DNA of 64,000 nucleotides, from NCBI GenBank assembly GCA_003151275.1, contig PLXC01000159.1, forward strand, positions 116,760 to 180,759. The letters run 5' to 3'. Below the pieces are notes generated by a model, which ran no database searches, was not told the DNA's origin, and saw only the letters and a list, made by a program, of their open reading frames with translations. This DNA comes from Candidatus Melainabacteria bacterium. Its GTDB lineage: Bacteria > Cyanobacteriota > Vampirovibrionia > Obscuribacterales > Obscuribacteraceae. This document shows, in pieces, positions 44,062-52,100 of this stretch. Position numbers and translations under genes: made by a program. The stretch's first letter is position 1. Every line of letters begins with the position of its first letter.

Positions 44062-45237
44062 CTATGATTTGGGCCGCCAAACCACACGGTCGGCGAAATA
44101 ATGAACGTAGAATATGAACATGGACACGAAGACTGCGCCACCAAACAAGCTCCCCACCGGGAAGACAAGCATGATCAGCGTGAGTACCAAGGACGGCAGC
44201 ATAAGGCGTCGAATTTCACCAATCTTGCTTCGACTCTCCGAATTCACGATTGTATCCGACCCTTCCTTTTGCTGCGTGCTCCACGCAAGAGCCCAATGCT
44301 GAGAGGCATGCAAGAACACCGGCACAAAAAGCCACACATATAGCATCATATGCAGTGGCAGAAGAATCAATAGCGCCAAGTTTGTCCACAAAAGCCATGC
44401 ACCCAATGGCGGCCACTGCTTCGTTTCGAGACCTCTCTTGACGATGTGAACAGCAAACAACGAAGCGGCGATCGCGGAACATGCGCGAAAAGCAACAACA
44501 AAAGAATCAGCCATTGATGGAGTGAATGGAAGCGTTGGAACTGATGGATCTGAAAATGGAACAGCTATACTAAACGCCCCCGCAGCTATTAGCAACCAAA
44601 TTACACAGTCGAAACTGCCTCTTTCGCCTTTACTTATCGAGTAGCCAGCCCGCCTGCAATAGATCAATTCCACCGCTGCGGCCTGAGCACAAACATGCTG
44701 CATCAGAACGACTGGAAAGAGCCTTATTGCCCACACAAAGACTGTTTGGAAAAACGGACTGAACCAATTTACAAATTCGGACAACGAAGGGAAAGCGATA
44801 GCGATGCAAATAATAAGCGCTACGAAGTAAAGAAACCAGAATGGAATTCGTTGAATTCGATAGGTTTTTGACCGAGAACGAAAAGCCGTATAGTAACGAA
44901 TGATTGAGGTAAATTGATGTGATTCACCGATCAGTAAAGAACTAAATACGAAGAATATTGTGAGCAAATGTTGAGGATGTTTTGGAGTTGCGAAGATTCC
45001 TCCGGCGCCAGTAACAACAAAGCAAAGGAAGCCGAAAATCCAAGGAGCAATGCCGCACACGAACAAAATGTCAAAGTTGCGCGAAACTAGCCAAGCATTA
45101 AGGTTGGCCTCTTTGTTCTTGGGGCGATTGTCCGGTAATCCACGCAAAACATTGAATTCATCACGCAAACCTTTTCGCACACTCAGAAGATCAGAGTGTG
45201 GGTAGGCTGGGCTATTTAAAAAAGAGCGAGACAACAT
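44062..45237 (-). CDS. Polytopic membrane protein with conserved histidines (paralogue A)
   Basis: A 391-residue protein from the ATG at 45237, preceded by CAGGAGTTATCC; the frame extends to 45306 without a better start. About nine or ten membrane helices are seen. Histidine-bearing segments are SLLIGESHQFTSIIRYY, VLMQHVCAQAAAVELIY, VPVFLHASQHWALAW and IFYVHYFADRVVW. The protein at 52101-53255 has the same motifs in the same order. Several His in membrane helices suggest a metal-dependent membrane enzyme or cofactor binder, but no family is identified. Confidence 0.65.
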   Translation of the reverse strand: MLSRSFLNSPAYPHSDLLSVRKGLRDEFNVLRGLPDNRPKNKEANLNAWLVSRNFDILFVCGIAPWIFGFLCFVVTGAGGIFATPKHPQHLLTIFFVFSSLLIGESHQFTSIIRYYTAFRSRSKTYRIQRIPFWFLYFVALIICIAIAFPSLSEFVNWFSPFFQTVFVWAIRLFPVVLMQHVCAQAAAVELIYCRRAGYSISKGERGSFDCVIWLLIAAGAFSIAVPFSDPSVPTLPFTPSMADSFVVAFRACSAIAASLFAVHIVKRGLETKQWPPLGAWLLWTNLALLILLPLHMMLYVWLFVPVFLHASQHWALAWSTQQKEGSDTIVNSESRSKIGEIRRLMLPSLVLTLIMLVFPVGSLFGGAVFVSMFIFYVHYFADRVVWRPKS

Positions 45238-45645
45238 GGATAACTCCTGATTGGAATCACTGATACGTTTGTCCCGCCTTGGAGACAACGTGAACAGAAA
45301 GCGCAAACACCCCTAAATAGTGATGAATGCGTTTTGCAGCTAGTTTTTCGGTTACTAAGTGAAGTGATTATGGAGATTTCGTGATCACTTCTCAATAGGG
45401 TAATTCCCAGGCCAACACTAGGAAATGGAACTAGAGTAGACGCGTCAGCGCTTACGCATAACGCTGATTCCACCAGAGCAGCAAAACTAGTTGCCGCACC
45501 ACATTGCATTGAAGAATTATGAGAGAATAATTTAAGGCAAGAGCAAGCATTACCGAAGCAGCACTATGGGCGGTGCCAAACTAACGTATCCTCAGTAAGC
45601 ATTGACGTGAGCACCATGGCGGTGCGAATTCAAGGGGCGACCAAA
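45238..45645. other. Divergent intergenic stretch, no gene seen
   Basis: About 400 bases between divergent genes. A minus-strand frame (45216-45509) overlaps the membrane gene start and lacks a ribosome site. Nothing else coding was seen. Confidence 0.35.
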
Positions 45646-46302
45646 ATGGATCGAAACAAACTGGCTGCGCCTGACACCGTAGAAAAGTGGGCGCGCTTAC
45701 TTATCAAAGCAAAAGAAGCCAGCTCCCAGCGATACTTATTGGGTTTAGTCGGAGCACCAGCAGCGGGCAAGAGCACATTTGCTGCCCAACTCGTGCACGA
45801 GGTTAATAGGCAGCTTAAAAATCAGTTGGCTATCGTCGTGCCAATGGATGGTTTCCATTACTCGAATGAGGAGTTGGACAGACGACAACTTCGAGCGCTC
45901 AAAGGCATCCCGGAAACATTTGACGCAAATGGCTTTGTCGACCTGATCAAGAACTTAAAGCAGAGGCAAAATGAATCAGTATTTTGTCCCCTATTTGATC
46001 GGTCAATTGAAGCGTCAATTGAAAACGGCATTGAAATAGCTCCGCAGCACCAAATCATCGTCTCCGAAGGCAACTATCTATTGTTGGACCAACAGCCCTG
46101 GAAGCAATTGTCCGAGCTCTTCGACGAAATCTGGTTCATCGATTCCACGATCGAAACTCTCATGCCACGTTTACTGGAGAGACATGCAGCAGGTGGCCGC
46201 AATGAAGTCGAAACGCGCATAAAAATTGAGAGTACCGATCTGCCTAACGCTAAACTAATCGAATCAACGAAACAACGCGCCACTCGCGTGATCGCAATTT
46301 AG
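45646..46302 (+). CDS. P-loop nucleoside/sugar kinase-like protein (PRK/uridine kinase fold)
   Basis: A 218-residue protein from the ATG at 45646 (CAAGGGG upstream; earlier in-frame starts at 45607/45616 have none). The Walker A motif is GLVGAPAAGKSTFAAQL. PMDGFHYSNEELDRR is the substrate/Mg segment, followed by ALKGIPETFDANGFVDLI and PLFDRSIEASIE. VSEGNYLLLDQQPW carries the Walker B-like end. This order is typical of the YFH7/FrcK-like nucleoside or sugar kinases. The substrate is not determined. It is cytoplasmic and monocistronic. Confidence 0.8.
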   Translation: MDRNKLAAPDTVEKWARLLIKAKEASSQRYLLGLVGAPAAGKSTFAAQLVHEVNRQLKNQLAIVVPMDGFHYSNEELDRRQLRALKGIPETFDANGFVDLIKNLKQRQNESVFCPLFDRSIEASIENGIEIAPQHQIIVSEGNYLLLDQQPWKQLSELFDEIWFIDSTIETLMPRLLERHAAGGRNEVETRIKIESTDLPNAKLIESTKQRATRVIAI

Positions 46303-46350
46303 CTGTAATTTCGAATTGTGAATGACCGTAACTTTATGTTAAAGCGATGA

Positions 46351-47013
46351 CTAAGAGCCAGCTGTGGTCGACTTTTCCACCATCTCGCGCATACGCGGAT
46401 GGTCGCCTTCAATGGTTGTGATCCACGGATCAAATGGTGGCACTTTTTCGTTCACCCGAAAAAGAAAATAGTAAACGCTCAATTCACCGACATACTTGAA
46501 GCGCTTTTGAATGTCGTCGCTAAGATTTTCGTAGCTATCGAAAGAGCGCAGATAATTTTGGAAACCGTTATGTTTAGTCGCCAACTCGAGCATCACGCAC
46601 GCATTGCCGATCGTGCCGCGAATTTTTTTCTCACTGCGCATGATTCCTGGATCCTGCATTAGTCGGTCAATGTCCTTCTGCGTGAATTTGGAAACACCAA
46701 CCGGGTCGAAATTCGAAAATGCATTTCGAAAGTGCTCCCACTTGTTCTGGATCATCGCCCAACTAATACCGGCTTGAAACGCAGCAATAGTCATAATTTC
46801 AAGATAGTCGGCCAATTTGGCTGGCACAATCTTGTCGGGAATTTGCCGCTCTTTTGCAAAAGACGTCTTAGGGACACTCTTGATTGTTGAGGCCGTTTTC
46901 CTAGTTGGAACGGACTTCTTCGTTATGACAGTCGTGCTCGCTCTTCCGGACTTCGTCGTTGAATTAGCTGCCTTTTTTGGCCTTTCGGACCCACTTGTCG
47001 CCTTTTTTTTCAT
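46351..47013 (-). CDS. TAG-like (DNA-3-methyladenine glycosylase I) protein with basic tail
   Basis: A 220-residue protein. Residues 1-60 are a Lys/Ser/Thr-rich tail (MKKKATSGSERPKKAANSTT). The rest resembles TAG: LEIMTIAAFQAGISWAMIQN, FRNAFSNFDPVGVSKFTQ, DIDRLMQDPGIMRSEKKIRG and YVGELSVYYFLF. The N-terminal zinc-binding Cys/His part of classical TAG is missing, so the zinc snap is lost and activity is uncertain. The tail may bind DNA. The start overlaps the end of chaB by 50 bases, so translation is likely coupled. Confidence 0.68.
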   Translation of the reverse strand: MKKKATSGSERPKKAANSTTKSGRASTTVITKKSVPTRKTASTIKSVPKTSFAKERQIPDKIVPAKLADYLEIMTIAAFQAGISWAMIQNKWEHFRNAFSNFDPVGVSKFTQKDIDRLMQDPGIMRSEKKIRGTIGNACVMLELATKHNGFQNYLRSFDSYENLSDDIQKRFKYVGELSVYYFLFRVNEKVPPFDPWITTIEGDHPRMREMVEKSTTAGS

Positions 47014-47182
47014 AGGTTCTCTTCACTGCGCCCCACGCAATTTTAAACACCCGCACTTCGTCAACGTCATTTTCATGCTCATAATATGCACTATTAAATG
47101 CCTCTTTAAAAATCTCCTGAGCGTGTGTAGGCAGTGAATTGCGCACCGGATTCGGCAAATCTTCAATTGAAACGTACGGCAT
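46964..47182 (-). CDS. chaB: ChaB-family protein
   Basis: A 72-residue protein from the ATG at 47182, which follows CGAGGTG. The family pattern is nearly complete: MPYVSIEDLPNPVRNSLPTH, then AQEIFKEAFNSAYYEHENDV and FKIAWGAVKRTYEKKGDKWV. ChaB was named as a regulator of the cation antiporter ChaA in E. coli, but homologues are widespread with unclear roles, often near DNA-repair or stress genes. Here it overlaps a TAG-like glycosylase gene. Confidence 0.88.
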   Translation of the reverse strand: MPYVSIEDLPNPVRNSLPTHAQEIFKEAFNSAYYEHENDVDEVRVFKIAWGAVKRTYEKKGDKWVRKAKKGS

Positions 47183-48035
47183 GTTACACCTCGGAACGAC
47201 TATCAGTCGACAAGACGAGGTATGCACCATTTCGTTCCGCACTCACAGCACCTCATTCGTAGCGCATGTTGCGCGAGCAATCATGCCCGCACCACTTACA
47301 TTTCGAATCGTGAAGAAGTGCATTATGCATCGCTTTAACAAAAGGGCTTGACGCCCACGGATTCAGCCTTTCGGGCTTCATGAAGTTATATCCGAGAATC
47401 ACGCATCAAAATCAGGAGCGAAAATCAGATTCTGCGGCTCCGCTAACTTTGTCGATTCAGGGCTGAGCCTCACAGAGCTGCTAATTGCGCTTTGGGCAGC
47501 GAATCCCAATTTGCATATAACAAGAAGAAAGCTAAGCTCGCGCAACTTGATCAGAATTAAAACTCATTTATTAAAGTCTTGATTTATATAGACGAAAAAC
47601 TGAGCGATGACACCAGCGGCTCAGCTACGCCACAACTACAGCACAAATAGGACTCTAACAGTTCCAGCCGCACGAAAGACCGGGGGCTTTGTAGACGCAC
47701 ACTTTCTGATTACATAGAGACACTCATTTCTTCTCTTCCAAAAACCAAGGCTCCTCAAACCCAAACTCTAAAAGCCACTTCGGCAATTCAAGAACATCAT
47801 CCGATGTTGGGAACAGGCACTGCAATTGTGGAACAGATTCGCACAGCTGCGTCATCGTACGCTTTCCAAACTCGCGAAGCCCTGCACAACGCTCAACACT
47901 TCATCACCGCGCGTTCTGCCAGAACAGACATGAGTCAGTTTTCAAAGTTTTTAACAAGCGCTGAGATAGTGACACCGGTAGCGGTGCCCCGTCTTGGTTA
48001 TATAAACCGATGCCCCACCACGAAAGGAGTGCATC
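47183..48035. other. 850-base stretch with at most one small gene
   Basis: No gene above 60 codons is credible. The plus-strand frame 47804-48067 runs into the next gene and has no ribosome site. The only candidate is the small minus-strand ORF at 47724-47855. Near 47360 AGCC-TTTC-GGGCT could form a short hairpin. The long gap, followed by GC-richer genes, may be an insertion boundary. Confidence 0.4.
47724..47855 (-). CDS. Small acidic ORF or gene remnant, 43 residues
   Basis: It reads MTQLCESVPQLQCLFPTSDD then VLELPKWLLEFGFEEPWFLE and ends EKK. GGAAAG lies 7 bases before the ATG. The composition (acidic, Leu/Trp/Phe-patterned) looks like real protein. The open frame extends 16 codons upstream without an ATG (SVERCAGLREFGKR), so it may be the 3' end of a decayed gene. 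Confidence 0.35.
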   Translation of the reverse strand: MTQLCESVPQLQCLFPTSDDVLELPKWLLEFGFEEPWFLEEKK

Positions 48036-48620
48036 ATGAAATGCCTTACCATGCAGATCGAACGTGAATTTATTTCCAGCCTGGGTATGACTCCCGGAAT
48101 GATTTACATCAAGGACCATCGTCCTTCGCAGCCAACGGAAGGAATTTCGAATGACGCGGAAAATCGCGTCATTCGTCTGGATGAAAGCATGATCGTCAAC
48201 GTCACATCGGAGCTCGTCCGCATCGGACTCGGCAACGGTGATGTTCAGTTCGATGGGCACCGCATGCTGATTCTACGCACCTCTGTGCGGCTGGGTCGAG
48301 ACGGCTTCTTCGAGCTGATTCCGGAACGCGCCGACGACAAAGACGGGGCTCTCGTCTTCTTCGATGTTGGCAGCGGCGGCTACGGCACCGTCGAATACCT
48401 GACCAACAAGTTCGAGTCCGTTGCCAGCGGCGTCACCAACTACATGCCGTTCTTTGGCTACGAAACCACCATACTGGCGGCGTTGAAGCCCGGAAGTTAT
48501 GTTCTGGCGCGGCGTCACTCGAAGCGCTGGTGGTTCTTCGGCGAGCGCGTCCTGAAAGAGACGCTGTCGTATCACTTCGATGGCAGAACGCTGTCGCTGC
48601 AGGATCTTCCGCCCGAATAA
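48036..48620 (+). CDS. Hypothetical protein in GC-richer cassette
   Basis: A 194-residue soluble protein after a strong AAAGGAG site. It is beta-rich with clear segments (IYIKDHRPSQPTEGIS, RMLILRTSVRLGRDGFFELI, FFGYETTILAALKPGSYVLA, RRHSKRWWFFGERVL). No family is recognised. Codons are GC-richer than in the surrounding genes (many CTG, CTC, CGC, GGC third positions). Together with the next gene and the strong terminator this suggests a transferred unit. Confidence 0.6.
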   Translation: MKCLTMQIEREFISSLGMTPGMIYIKDHRPSQPTEGISNDAENRVIRLDESMIVNVTSELVRIGLGNGDVQFDGHRMLILRTSVRLGRDGFFELIPERADDKDGALVFFDVGSGGYGTVEYLTNKFESVASGVTNYMPFFGYETTILAALKPGSYVLARRHSKRWWFFGERVLKETLSYHFDGRTLSLQDLPPE

Positions 48621-48703
48621 GCGGCAGTTTGCTGCTCGAAATATTTTTCAACCTCGGTGGCGTGCAATTCGGCATGCCACCACTCTTTGAGAGACGAAAT
48701 CAA

Positions 48704-49099
48704 ATGAACCTGACCAAACAATCAATCGCCGCGCTCCGCTCCCGCGTGAAACTGGCGATCAAGCGCGCCGACGAACTGACGACCGAACTCTGTCCAGGAC
48801 CGACCAGGCTGCGCATCGCTGCGGACATAACTGCTTGCGTGGATCTCATGCTTGCCGATGTGGTCGAGTACCTCTGCAGCGCCGAATTCGCTCTGCAGCA
48901 GGTGGAATCGGTTGTCAGCGCCGACGCCTCGGAAGCGGTGCAGCGGCGCATCACTCCGAATGCGATTGCCCTTGCCGCTCGGGCTGAGCAGAAGGTGAAT
49001 CACAGCTGCGAGCTGCTCACCCGCGCCCAGCAGATGATCGACGGAGAACGAACTGTCTGGGGTGTGGAAATTCGCCACGGCGCCCTCTGGGACAAATAG
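48704..49099 (+). CDS. Hypothetical helical protein in GC-richer cassette
   Basis: A 131-residue all-helical protein from the ATG at 48704 (GAGAGACG upstream); the longer frame overlaps the previous gene out of phase. Segments include AALRSRVKLAIKRADELTTE, DITACVDLMLADVVEYL and AIALAARAEQKVNHSCELLT. No domain is recognised. It shares the GC-rich codon use of its neighbour and is followed after 28 bases by a strong terminator. Confidence 0.55.
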   Translation: MNLTKQSIAALRSRVKLAIKRADELTTELCPGPTRLRIAADITACVDLMLADVVEYLCSAEFALQQVESVVSADASEAVQRRITPNAIALAARAEQKVNHSCELLTRAQQMIDGERTVWGVEIRHGALWDK

Positions 49100-49123
49100 C
49101 CTGGAGACCTGAGCTAATAACTT

Positions 49124-49169
49124 GAGAGAGAACGGTGGCGCATGCCGCCGTTCTCATCTCTCTCTTTTT
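49124..49169 (+). terminator. Strong intrinsic terminator
   Basis: GAGAACGGTGGC (49128-49139) pairs with GCCGCCGTTCTC (49144-49155) around GCAT. Flanking GAGA/TCTC extends the stem, and a TTTTT run is at 49165-49169. It ends the two-gene cassette and is the clearest terminator in the window. Confidence 0.88.
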
Positions 49170-49299
49170 CGTTCGATTTTTATACTAAATTCTATAGTAT
49201 TAATTCAGGCGAAAAGGTCTAGTTCCAGTCACGCGTTGACCAAATCCACGACTCGACGCAAATTGAAGACGTCGAACTCATCCAACAAAAGCACAACAA

Positions 49300-50020
49300 T
49301 TACTCAGCGATGTACGCTGCAACTTCTTTACCGTAATTGGTCAACGTGCCGTCAGAGTTGCTCAGCTGATTAATTTCAGATGTGCCGCCCATGTTTCTGA
49401 ACGACCACGCTAAGCTACCTTCGCCGCTATCCTGAACAGCTTTTAGAGATAATTCCTGAAAGCCGTTTACTATGACATTTAACGAGTATTTAGGAGGAGA
49501 GTCGAAACGAAAGTTCCTTGGCGCCGGGCCATTTGACACCTCTAGCGCCATCGCTTGAAAAGGGCGCCCATTGAGCGGCTTGCGGAACGCTCGCTGCAGG
49601 ATGTCGAGGCTTGGTGCTGTTAATCGGATACTTGCCTCGGTCTGCATACCAAAGCAATGCGGCTCGACGACCGGGACTAGTTGGGTCGCGCCTACAACAG
49701 CCTAGTGATTGCGAAGGAAGTCCGAATTCTGGATCTGTGTAAGATTCGGGCAGCAGTAAATGACTGGGCATACCAGAAAAATTTGTCTGGAAAGGTCGAT
49801 TGTTCTGCATGGCCTTTATCACTTTATTGGCACCAGTGGTAAATTCGCTCTTGCTCGTGAATTGTGAAGTACTGCCGTCGACATGGCGCCGAGGCGAGTC
49901 TTGATACATCCGATAGAGTTCTTCAGCGCTAGGGTTGTCCACGTCCTGCACAGCCCAAAAATTTGAGGCGCAGAAAAAGTACAAGATAAACAAAAGTGTG
50001 CAGGCAGCAAGTTTCGACAT
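49300..50020 (-). pseudogene. Secreted protein gene split by a frameshift
   Basis: The ATG at 50020 opens a signal peptide (MSKLAACTLLFILYFFCASN). The frame stays protein-like through EELYRMYQDSPRRHVDG and FQTNFSGMPSHLLLPESYTD to about 49690. It then becomes Pro/Arg-rich and stops at 49490. Another minus frame (to 49300) is protein-like from about 49650: LDILQRAFRKPLNGRPFQAM, PKYSLNVIVNGFQELSLKAV and GSLAWSFRNMGGTSEINQLS. One indel near 49650-49700 would join them. It is either a pseudogene or a sequencing error. No family. Confidence 0.55.
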
Positions 50021-50098
50021 CTGCTGAGAATAACAAGTATGCCAAATCAAAGAACTAGGTAAAACCCTAAAACCTTGCTGGGAACTTGCTCAAAGCAG

Positions 50099-50350
50099 TT
50101 AGGCAGCTCTCAATCTCGAATGGATCAAGGTGACGATTTTTCGATTGCGACGAGCGGCTTGGCGGTGCTCTTCGTAGTAACTCGTGGGCGCCAACAAACC
50201 GGTCACTTTTTTCCACAACAGATTTGCCATGTATGCCTTCCAACATGCCGGACAATCTGCGTGCTTCACATCTTCGTGTTCAACCTCTGCTTCCTGCCAG
50301 AGGTCAAGCGAAAGTTGTAGTAATTCGGCGTTCGGTGCAAGTGATGACAT
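50099..50350 (-). CDS. Small hypothetical protein with CPAC motif
   Basis: An 83-residue protein if started at the ATG at 50350 (TTGGAA upstream, weak); the frame extends to 50410. It contains HADCPACWKAYMANLLWKKV, a possible metal or redox Cys pair within a helix, and a basic C terminus (RQAARRNRKIVTLI). No family is recognised. Confidence 0.42.
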   Translation of the reverse strand: MSSLAPNAELLQLSLDLWQEAEVEHEDVKHADCPACWKAYMANLLWKKVTGLLAPTSYYEEHRQAARRNRKIVTLIHSRLRAA

Positions 50351-50427
50351 GAGAAATTCCAAAATTGGTGACGGCCTAAGAGAGCGCGGCGCGCACCTAA
50401 TTGTTCCCATGTGAAATCAGTCTTATA

Positions 50428-50772
50428 TCAGGTGGTCACAGCAAGCGGAGCTGGATGGGCAACCCATTCTTCTTCGGCGCTTTGGTCGAATTCCTTCATC
50501 ACTTCTTCTATGAGTCCCTGACGCAAGGAGGATGTGAGGTCAGAGCAATAGTAAACAGCAACTGCAAAATTATCAGTAGGCATGCGGTCGGAAAAATGAA
50601 ACTTGGAGTGCTTTTCAATGAAGCTTCTGACACAATCCGTTTCTTCCATTTCTACCAGTTCAATATTTTCTTTCTCGGTGTGGAGAATAGCGCACAAACC
50701 AGGCTCTGAACGCAGCTCATCCGTCTTGTTGAACGGACCTTCAAATTCCCAGCTTCCAATTAAGACTGTCAT
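50428..50772 (-). CDS. Hypothetical protein, possible GIY-YIG-like fold
   Basis: A 114-residue protein from the ATG at 50772 with a strong GGAGGG site. WEFEGPFNKTDELRSEPGL followed by CAILHTEKENIELVEMEETD and a helix (VRSFIEKH) resembles the start of GIY-YIG-like domains, where Gly-x-Tyr-x-Ile is followed by a strand and helix. Here Tyr is Cys (GLCAI) and the Arg is present in VRSF. Catalysis is doubtful. The end is acidic (EEVMKEFDQSAEEEW). Confidence 0.5.
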   Translation of the reverse strand: MTVLIGSWEFEGPFNKTDELRSEPGLCAILHTEKENIELVEMEETDCVRSFIEKHSKFHFSDRMPTDNFAVAVYYCSDLTSSLRQGLIEEVMKEFDQSAEEEWVAHPAPLAVTT

Positions 50773-50927
50773 ATCAAACCCTCCATTTACACAGCCGACT
50801 GACGCTATGTTTACAGGGTTCAATTAAGGAGGGGTTAACAGATTACTTGCTCCGAGTCGTCGAAAAATTCCTAAATGACATGCACTTAGCGAACTTGAGT
50901 CAGAGACTGATTTTTTTTACACAGAAA

Positions 50928-51962
50928 CTATTGCATACCTAAACTATGAGCCAAACTATCCATAATATTGCGTGCCTGATCCACGTTGCCTTCTGCCATG
51001 AGTTTTTGCGCCTGAGTTAATTGTTGGTTCTGCGAGGAAACATCTTGCCCCGACTGGCGAAGTGAGCGAAGTCGTTGACGGATAGCTAGACTTCTCTCGA
51101 GAGATGAGCCTGCTGGTGGGCGTGTAGTAGTCGTTGGCACCTGATCTTCACTGTGTCGATTATCATTCAAAGTTGGTGTAGTACTAACAGTGTTTGGCGA
51201 AGCATTAAATAACTTGCGCCGATGCCCGTATTGTTGCATGAACAGTGTATCTCGACTGCTAGAAATACTGTGGCCGTCCCTGACATTGTCAGCCTGCTTT
51301 ATCAGCTGATCTTGCTCCTTCAACTTTTGCCGCAAGTCAACAATATGTTGCTCTATTTCGCTCGGCTCAGCTTCGCCTATGGATGCTTCTAATGCGGTGA
51401 AGAGATTTTGAAACGCCTTCACGTTGGTTCCTAAAGACTTCAATCGGTCAATATGTATTGACAGCAATGTCCTTTCTACTTCGAACGGGCCGGATTTGAC
51501 ACCGTTCGCAGGCGTTTGATGTGTACCGTTTGAGTTTACATCGACCAATTCGAGAGACGATAAGAGTGCCGTTTGAGACAAAGATCCATCGCCATAGGCT
51601 TTTACATCACCAGCTGTGACTGAAACCATCTGTACAGCGGCGTCTTGCAAAGAGCCGAACATCACTTTGACACGGGTGATTTGCTCAGGAAATGCCTCAA
51701 TGACACTTTTCGAAAGGAGCACAGCGTCGATTTTACAATCCTTAGCGGTGCACTGCTGTCCAAGCGCTATGGTCACCTTCGCTTCGTTGGCGTTTATCGT
51801 CACACGAATAGGCACCTCACCCCGTAAGATTTTGGACTGGCGCAAGATTTCTGTTACCTTGGCTTCAGTTGCGGCCTGTGGCTGCCCCCAAGCAGCCATT
51901 TGCGCGCCAAAAACTAAAATACCAACCATGCAAAAGAACAGGTTTATTCTGCGACTACTCAT
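50928..51962 (-). CDS. Secreted hypothetical protein with coiled-coil C terminus
   Basis: A 344-residue protein with a signal peptide (INLFFCMVGILVFGAQMAA). Residues 30-160 form a mixed alpha/beta domain (VPIRVTINANEAKVTIALGQ, ITRVKVMFGSLQDAAVQMVS) with one CTAKDC pair. The second half is helical and Gln/Ser/Thr-rich (VDLRQKLKEQDQLIKQADNV; AIRQRLRSLRQSGQD). The family is unknown; probably periplasmic. Confidence 0.6.
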   Translation of the reverse strand: MSSRRINLFFCMVGILVFGAQMAAWGQPQAATEAKVTEILRQSKILRGEVPIRVTINANEAKVTIALGQQCTAKDCKIDAVLLSKSVIEAFPEQITRVKVMFGSLQDAAVQMVSVTAGDVKAYGDGSLSQTALLSSLELVDVNSNGTHQTPANGVKSGPFEVERTLLSIHIDRLKSLGTNVKAFQNLFTALEASIGEAEPSEIEQHIVDLRQKLKEQDQLIKQADNVRDGHSISSSRDTLFMQQYGHRRKLFNASPNTVSTTPTLNDNRHSEDQVPTTTTRPPAGSSLERSLAIRQRLRSLRQSGQDVSSQNQQLTQAQKLMAEGNVDQARNIMDSLAHSLGMQ

Positions 51963-52100
51963 AAATTAGAGGCCTCATTTCGTTTTTAACCAGGGTTCTT
52001 ATAATCTACAACGCCTAGATGTTCGAAATGGTTCAATTTCAAAAGCAGATTTAATCTTTGCCAAAGTTTTTTCAGAAATAACGAAGATGCGTTTGCTCAC

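Noticed and set aside
45216..45509. 97-residue minus-strand ORF
   Set aside because: It overlaps the start of the polytopic membrane gene out of frame and has a random composition with no ribosome site.
47804..48067. 87-residue plus-strand ORF before the GC-richer cassette
   Set aside because: It runs into the well-supported gene at 48036, has no ribosome site, and a more protein-like small frame lies on the opposite strand.
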